Positions 59,663 to 64,000 of a stretch of DNA of 64,000 nt are shown piece after piece. The position numbers and the translations under genes were made by a program. The notes below the pieces were generated by a model. It was given only the letters and a program-made list of their open reading frames with translations, ran no database searches and was not told the origin of the DNA. How positions within the stretch are numbered: the first letter of the stretch is position 1; each line of letters starts with the position of its first letter. The DNA is from Candidatus Avelusimicrobium pecoris (lineage in GTDB: Bacteria; Elusimicrobiota; Elusimicrobia; Elusimicrobiales; Elusimicrobiaceae), in assembly GCA_902761975.1 (NCBI GenBank), contig CACWMG010000001.1, positions 26,982-90,981 of the forward strand, in the 5' to 3' direction.

Positions 59663-62112
59663 CCGTTGAAGAAGCTTTAAGTTCATTAAACCCGCAACAA
59701 AAAGAAGCCGCCTTGTACGACGGCGGGCCGTGCCTCATCGTGGCCGGGGCCGGGACGGGCAAAACTAAAACTTTAACCACTAAAATTGCCAAGCTAATCG
59801 CGGACGGCTATCACCCGGCGCGTATTTTGGCCGTTACATTTACCAACAAAGCCGCCGGCGAAATGCGCGAGCGCGTGGACGCTTTAGTCCCAGGTGCTGG
59901 GCGGCGCGTGTGGATTCATACATTCCACTCGTTTGGTGTGCGCATTTTGCGCCAAAATGCCGAAAAGCTCGGGCTTACCAAAGATTTTGCTATTTATGAT
60001 GATAGCGACCAAAAGAAAGTTGTTACCCTCCTTTTAGAGCAAATGGGCGTGAAAGAGCCCAAAAAAGAAGTCAATCAAATAGTCAGTATTATTTCCCGCG
60101 CCAAAGACGATATGGTAACTCCCGACGGACTCATGCAGCAAGCCACCGCCAGTGGCCTGGACGGCAAAATCCGCGCGGCCGAAATTTACCGCCGCTATGA
60201 GCAAAAACTCAAAGAAGCGGGCGCGTTGGACTTTGGCGACCTTTTAGTTAAAACCGTTATTTTACTGCGCGACCATACAGACGTGCGCGAATATTACCAG
60301 GACTTTTTTCAATATGTCCTTGTGGACGAATACCAGGACACCAACCGCACGCAGTATTTAATTACCAAATACTTAACCGCCAAAACGCGCAAACTGTGCG
60401 TAGTGGGCGACCCGGACCAGAGTATTTACTCCTGGCGTGGGGCCAATATCCGTAACATTTTGGAATTTGAAAAAGATTTTAAGGACGCTAAAATTATCAC
60501 GTTGGAGCAAAACTACCGCTCCACCAAAGCCATTTTGGACGCCTCCAACCGCCTGATTACCAAGAACAAAAAACGTAAAGACAAAAACTTGTTTACCGAT
60601 AAAGGCGCCGGAGAGCCGATAGAAGTGCATGCGTGCCAAACCGAGGGAGACGAAGCGCGGTGGGTCAGTGTGCAAATCCAAAAACTGGTGGAGAACGACG
60701 GCGCCAGCCTTAAAGATATAGCTGTATTTTACCGCACTAACGCCCAGAGCCGCCCTTTTGAAGACCATTTCCGCCGTTACCAAATTCCGTACCGCTTAAT
60801 CGGCACCGTGCGCTTTTATGACCGTAAAGAAATTAAAGATATGATGTGCTACGCGCGCCTGCTTATTAACCCGGCCGATAACGTGAGTTTGTTACGCATT
60901 ATCAATACGCCTACGCGCGGCCTGGGCAAAGTGGCGCAGGACCGTTTGATGGCGTACGCGGAGGACAATCAACTATCCCTCTATGACGCACTGAAAAAAG
61001 CCGCTTATGTACCCGGCCTAGGCAGCGGTGCTATGAAAGCGGCTGTCCGGTTGGTGCAACTGTTTGAAAATTGGCGCGGGGATATGCTGCTTACCGCCCC
61101 GGCGGATATTTTTAACAAAATTTTGAACGAGTCCGGCTACTTGGATAGCGTCAAAGCCGAAATGGAAAAAGACCCGGAGGCGCAAAGCCGTTTGCAGAAC
61201 TTGGACGCGTTAATTAACGCCGTTAAAGAGTACGAAGAGCGCTCTGCGCGCGGGGAAAAAGAGCCCAGCGTGGCCGACTTTTTGCAAGAAGTTTCTTTGC
61301 TCTCCGGTGAGGATGACAGCCAAGCCGGCGAGGGCGGCGCGGTAACTTTGATGACGGTGCACCTAGCCAAAGGACTTGAGTTTAATGATGTGTTTGTAAC
61401 CGGGCTAGAGGAAAATTTGTTCCCCATTGGGTGCGATAACGAAGACGACACCGAAGAAGAACGCCGTCTGTGTTACGTAGCCATGACGCGCGCCAAAGAA
61501 AAACTGTTTTTAACGTACGCGCAGTCCAGGCGCAAATTTGGCCAACGCCAGGAAAACCCGCCCAGCCGCTTTTTGTTTGAAAGTGGGCTGGTAACCGAAG
61601 AAGAAGTACAGCAACGCCAAACGCGCTTTGCGTGGGGGGGCAATTCCTCCTACAGTGGCGGCAATTACGAGCGCTACACCGCCCGCAAACGCCAATTTAG
61701 CGAAAGTTACGGCGGCGGTTTTAGCGGGTACGCGCGCAAAAGCCGTTTCCAAAAGCAATATGACGAGGACGGTTACGAAATTGAACGCGCCGAAGATAAC
61801 GATTTCCCCTCGTATGACGATATTCCCTCGGTGGGCAGCTTGTATGCTACGCCCAAAGTTGCTGCCCCGCGTAGCTTAGCCGACCCGCGCCGCGTGCCCG
61901 GTTTTGTGCAGGAGCCCAAAATCCCCGCAAAGCCCGGCCCCAAAAATGAGGACGGCATAGCCGTGGGCGGCCGCGTGAAACACGGCGTATTTGGCGAGGG
62001 CAAAATTGTGCAAATTGTAGGCAGTGGCGAGGCCGCCAAAATTACCGTGGCGTTTGGCAACGGCACGCGCCGGACGTTTATGCTGAAATTTGCCCCACTT
62101 GAGATTTTATAA
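59659..62112 (+). CDS. pcrA: DNA helicase PcrA/UvrD
   Basis: SF1A 3'-5' helicase for repair and replication restart, 817 residues. LNPQQKEAALYDGGPCLIVA, Walker A GAGTGKTKTL, DEYQDTN, GDPDQSIYSWRGA, EQNYRST and VMTVHLAKGLEFNDVFV-type motif (TVHLAKGLEF) are in order. The C-terminal end KHGVFGEGKIVQIVG is the Tudor-like RNA polymerase-binding domain, preceded by a Gly/Tyr/Arg-rich linker (about residues 655-700). Overlaps rlmD by four bases. Confidence 0.95.
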   Translation: MTVEEALSSLNPQQKEAALYDGGPCLIVAGAGTGKTKTLTTKIAKLIADGYHPARILAVTFTNKAAGEMRERVDALVPGAGRRVWIHTFHSFGVRILRQNAEKLGLTKDFAIYDDSDQKKVVTLLLEQMGVKEPKKEVNQIVSIISRAKDDMVTPDGLMQQATASGLDGKIRAAEIYRRYEQKLKEAGALDFGDLLVKTVILLRDHTDVREYYQDFFQYVLVDEYQDTNRTQYLITKYLTAKTRKLCVVGDPDQSIYSWRGANIRNILEFEKDFKDAKIITLEQNYRSTKAILDASNRLITKNKKRKDKNLFTDKGAGEPIEVHACQTEGDEARWVSVQIQKLVENDGASLKDIAVFYRTNAQSRPFEDHFRRYQIPYRLIGTVRFYDRKEIKDMMCYARLLINPADNVSLLRIINTPTRGLGKVAQDRLMAYAEDNQLSLYDALKKAAYVPGLGSGAMKAAVRLVQLFENWRGDMLLTAPADIFNKILNESGYLDSVKAEMEKDPEAQSRLQNLDALINAVKEYEERSARGEKEPSVADFLQEVSLLSGEDDSQAGEGGAVTLMTVHLAKGLEFNDVFVTGLEENLFPIGCDNEDDTEEERRLCYVAMTRAKEKLFLTYAQSRRKFGQRQENPPSRFLFESGLVTEEEVQQRQTRFAWGGNSSYSGGNYERYTARKRQFSESYGGGFSGYARKSRFQKQYDEDGYEIERAEDNDFPSYDDIPSVGSLYATPKVAAPRSLADPRRVPGFVQEPKIPAKPGPKNEDGIAVGGRVKHGVFGEGKIVQIVGSGEAAKITVAFGNGTRRTFMLKFAPLEIL

Positions 62113-62817
62113 CTACGGTTTCGGATAGTGCCACACGGTGTTTACTTTTCTTTCGGCTGGAGCTTGTGCCCCTGTATCCGATTGACAAGTTTTATTGGCT
62201 AAGGAGTTCAAATCTATATCGTTCAAAACAACACACCGACGTCTATTAGCTAATACTGCGCTGTTCACGTTCCGTAGATAGTGCTGGTATTGAATTCCCT
62301 TGCTTTTCACAGAACAAGACAAATAGGGATTATCATCTACAATAGAAAAACAGTCTGCTTCGACTTTTGATACATCAATATCTAATAAAGTTCTATTTGT
62401 AGTATAGTTTCCATTGGATAAATAATATAACTCTTGAGCATTGGCCCATGTGTCAACGGCATTTTTTATAGTGGCTAATCTGCTTTTTAATACTGCTTTT
62501 TGGTATTGCGGAACGGCTACCGCCGCCAAGATACCAATAATAAGTACAACGACTAACAGCTCAATAAGCGTGAACCCACTGTTACTAAATAAAAACGTCA
62601 TGCCAAACTTGATTTGGCATCTTCCACGCAGGTTGTTTATTAACAGCAACGGCAAGCGTTGAAGATCCTGAAACAAGTTCAGGATGGCTTGTTTTTTTAT
62701 GGTCATCCCCGAGTGTTTCTGTCGGGGATCTCCTCCTTGTGTGTTACTAAAAGAGGTGGGGATTCCCGATAACAACTTACGGGAATGACTATTATTTTTA
62801 CAGTTATTGTTTTGCAT
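62113..62817 (-). CDS. Type IV prepilin (pilin 8) with 81-residue leader
   Basis: 234 residues. The cut is predicted after G81, before [19 protein letters not shown]; this is the longest leader in the window. Four palindromes (62597-62622, 62662-62687, 62703-62731, 62760-62789) account for most of it. AAAAGGAGACGTATT precedes the ATG at 62817, supporting the long form. The ATG of GMTFLF (M73), supplied by a palindrome's ATGAC end, would give a nine-residue leader. The mature part has several cysteines. The stop is directly beside the pcrA stop (convergent, no gap). Confidence 0.87.
   Translation of the reverse strand: MQNNNCKNNSHSRKLLSGIPTSFSNTQGGDPRQKHSGMTIKKQAILNLFQDLQRLPLLLINNLRGRCQIKFGMTFLFSNSGFTLIELLVVVLIIGILAAVAVPQYQKAVLKSRLATIKNAVDTWANAQELYYLSNGNYTTNRTLLDIDVSKVEADCFSIVDDNPYLSCSVKSKGIQYQHYLRNVNSAVLANRRRCVVLNDIDLNSLANKTCQSDTGAQAPAERKVNTVWHYPKP
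62597..62687 (-). repeat. Composite double-palindrome repeat in pilin 8 leader
   Basis: Palindromes ATGCCAAA/TTTGGCAT and ATCCTGAA/TTCAGGAT flank CTTCCACGC...GTTGTTTATTAACAGCAA...GCGTTGAAG. It matches the composite in pilin 3 (35295-35386) in length and middle, with different first palindrome. Confidence 0.8.
62703..62731 (-). repeat. Third palindrome in pilin 8 leader
   Basis: GTC-ATCCCCGA-GTGTTTCTG-TCGGGGAT-CT. Same stem as the copy at 31228. It is translated as part of the leader (SerGly/Asp-rich stretch GGDPRQKHSGMT). Confidence 0.8.
62760..62789 (-). repeat. Fourth palindrome in pilin 8 leader
   Basis: GATTCCCGATAACAACTTAC then GGGAATGAC; stem ATTCCCG/CGGGAAT. It is translated near the N-terminus (HSRKLLSGI). 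Confidence 0.75.
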
Positions 62818-62884
62818 AATACGTCTCCTTTTTTATGTCAGGCTAATAACTGACCTGTTCTTTCAATTTGTCTGTTTGGAGAAC

Positions 62885-63084
62885 GTATGCAAAAACGGCT
62901 GGCATATTTGCGAGCCTATGTCAGACGCAAGTATAACAGCCGCGGTTTTTCAATTAAACGAAAAACGCTCGGCACAACACAAACGGGTAATTAGGCCGTT
63001 TATCTTGTGCCTGTTATCGGCTATTTTTGGCGACATAGACTCCCCTATTCGGGGTCTGCGTTTCTTAAACGCTTCCAAAAACAG
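62885..63084 (-). ncRNA. Pilin-leader structured element, copy 5 (upstream of pilin 8)
   Basis: Minus strand: start CTGTTTTTGGAA; hairpin GCGTTT/AAACGC; hairpin CCCC-GAATA-GGGG; closing stem GAGTCTATGTC/GACATAGGCTC (one G-U); AAAAATAGCCG pairing with CGGCTGTTAT. Inside are GGCACAA/TTGTGCC extended by AAACGG/CCGTTT, the linker CGAGCGTTT, and an A/T hairpin TTTTTC/GAAAAA. The final hairpin TATGC...AGCCGTTTTT...GCATA ends 67 bases before the ATG. Confidence 0.8.
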
Positions 63085-63102
63085 AATACAAATTGTATCT
63101 AT

Positions 63103-63108
63103 AGTATA
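63103..63108 (-). promoter_or_regulatory. -10 box of pilin 8
   Basis: Minus strand TATACT followed by ATAGATACAATTTG, matching the pilin 7 promoter over about 20 bases. No convincing -35. It lies 18 bases before the structured element. Confidence 0.55.
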
Positions 63109-63222
63109 ATAAAAAAACGTCGTTTTGAACAGTATTTAAAAATAAAGCCAAGATTGTTTTTATTTTTCCAACATTACCACGTAAAATGTTTAGTGGGCTG
63201 AAATGCAAGATTACAAGGGTTG

Positions 63223-63672
63223 TTATTCTTCCGCTGTTTCTTCGGGGGTTTCGTGCGGGGTAATGTTCATAGACGCCAGGAGCATATCCACCAGGCGTAT
63301 GTCGCTAGGGTATTGCACCAGTTCGTGCGCTTTAAGTAGGGAAACCCAACGGATAGACAAAATTTCGCTTGCGTCGTGCTTGCCAATGCGGCCCAATTTT
63401 TTCATCAGGTACCACTGCACCATTTTTTTGATGTAATTGCCTTGGAACGTGAACGCATATTTCACGCGGATCATGGGGCGGATAATGGTGGCCTTGTAGC
63501 CGGTTTCTTCCAATACTTCGCGCAAAGCGGCTTGGCGGGGGGTTTCGCCCGCCTCAATATGGCCTTTGGGGAAGGTCCAAATTTTTTTGCCTTTCATGTT
63601 TTTGACTTGCACCAAGAGTACCTTGCGCCCGTCTAAAATCACGCCCCCGCATGAAAATTCCGATACGATCAT
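63223..63672 (-). CDS. Nudix hydrolase
   Basis: 149 residues. The Nudix box is GHIEAGETPRQAALREVLEE-TGY, complete with the metal-binding REVLEE. FSCGGVILDGRKVLLVQVKN and WTFPKGHIEAGE recall Ap4A-type pyrophosphatases. The substrate is uncertain. The start overlaps the gatA stop (ATGA), so it is co-transcribed with gatA. Confidence 0.9.
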   Translation of the reverse strand: MIVSEFSCGGVILDGRKVLLVQVKNMKGKKIWTFPKGHIEAGETPRQAALREVLEETGYKATIIRPMIRVKYAFTFQGNYIKKMVQWYLMKKLGRIGKHDASEILSIRWVSLLKAHELVQYPSDIRLVDMLLASMNITPHETPEETAEE

Positions 63673-64000
63673 TTGGTTGTTTTCTCTAAGTGTTGTGCCG
63701 CGTTTAAGATTTTTTCTTCCTGTAAAATAGGTCCGTAAAATTGCACGCCAATGGGCAGGCCGTTTTCGTCCTTACCAAAGGGCACGCTAATGCCCGCCAG
63801 GCCGCCAATGTTACCCTGGCACGTGTACAAGTCCGCCAAGTACAAAGAGAGCGGGTTTTCGTCTTTTTCGCCAATTTTAAAAGTCGTTGTGGGTGAGGTG
63901 GGCGTTAGCAACACGTCCACTTTCTCAAAGGCTTTTTTGAAATCTTCTTTGATGAGTTCGCGCAATTTGAGGGCTTTTAAAAAGCACTCCTCGTACCGTT
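63669..64000 (-). CDS. gatA: Glutamyl-tRNA(Gln)/aspartyl-tRNA(Asn) amidotransferase subunit A (C-terminal part)
   Basis: The 3' end of gatA; the gene continues beyond 64000 on the minus strand (first full codon at 63998). About 110 residues are visible: RYEECFLKALKLRELIKEDF, VDVLLTPTSPTTTFKIGE and GNIGGLAGISVPFG, ending GLPIGVQFYGPILQEE-KIL. These are the GatA C-terminal signatures. The enzyme amidates misacylated tRNA. Confidence 0.93.
   Translation of the reverse strand, partial: RYEECFLKALKLRELIKEDFKKAFEKVDVLLTPTSPTTTFKIGEKDENPLSLYLADLYTCQGNIGGLAGISVPFGKDENGLPIGVQFYGPILQEEKILNAAQHLEKTTK

Noticed and set aside
30779..62789. The repeated palindromes as a CRISPR array
   Set aside because: Copies are tens of kilobases apart or in pairs without regular spacers, and no cas gene is present.
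4432..63084. The structured elements as integron attC sites with pilin cassettes
   Set aside because: They lie before the genes and not after them, in single units on both strands, with no integrase in the window; the complex multi-stem fold is unlike attC. It is kept only as a remote possibility.
4432..63084. The structured elements as a known c-di-GMP riboswitch, which is common before pilin genes
   Set aside because: I could not find the conserved GEMM-type core or its tetraloop and receptor; the stem order differs.

Overview
The window reads as a bacterial chromosome segment, most likely from the phylum Elusimicrobiota (a gut-type relative of Elusimicrobium). The basis is an unusual load of type IV prepilin genes that share almost the same N-terminal helix ([19 protein letters not shown]...), a Gram-negative rod-shape operon, an anaerobic four-subunit 2-oxoacid:ferredoxin oxidoreductase and a fermentative gene set. 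This is inference from gene content, since no marker was compared with a database. Other phyla are possible.

Layout. Positions 1-3743 hold the end of rpoC and rpsL-rpsG-fusA, closed by a strong terminator; no tuf follows. A minus-strand prepilin and an apt-like gene separate this from a long ribosomal run (5541-21171): rpsJ to rplO, secY, a small unknown membrane protein, adk, map, infA, rpmJ, rpsM-rpsK-rpsD-rpoA-rplQ. rpmD (uL30) is absent. The run continues without a real gap into mreB-mreC-mreD-PBP2-rodA, a TIGR03936-type protein, rng and an AmiC-type amidase (to 30727). After that the genome becomes patchy: an Xre regulator, a two-gene ChrA transporter, a YgjP-like metalloprotein, the glycine cleavage operon with a lipoate ligase-like gene (35759-40759), a membrane metalloprotease-like protein, an AsmA-like protein, pyrE and an RlmI-like methyltransferase, tRNA-Phe, an fRMsr-type GAF protein, the Kor/Vor oxidoreductase, an MFS transporter, trmL, glgP, a DUF1646 transporter, tRNA-Glu, ychF, rlmD, a PcrA/UvrD helicase, a Nudix hydrolase and the end of gatA.

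The striking part is the prepilin system. Eight prepilin or prepilin-like genes are scattered through the window. Five of them (starting at 4405-, 35422-, 45777+, 56729+ and 62817-) are each preceded, in the same orientation, by a related structured element of about 200 nt. I can align it by eye: a 5' box CTGTTTTTGGAA, two small hairpins, a long closing stem, an inner AGCCG/CGGCT stem holding two more hairpins joined by a GARTGTTT linker, and a last hairpin with a GCCGTTTT loop just before the ribosome-binding site. The stem sequences differ between copies while the pairing is kept, which is the pattern expected of a selected RNA structure.

Independently, five prepilins have leader peptides expanded to 23-81 residues by repeats inserted in frame: either a GTCATCCTGAAC-type palindrome family or a ~118-bp repeat with GC-rich inverted ends. 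Both families also occur between genes, and two palindromes sit inside the loop of a terminator stem. Because prepilin peptidase should remove the leader, this is a place where inserted DNA would cost little.
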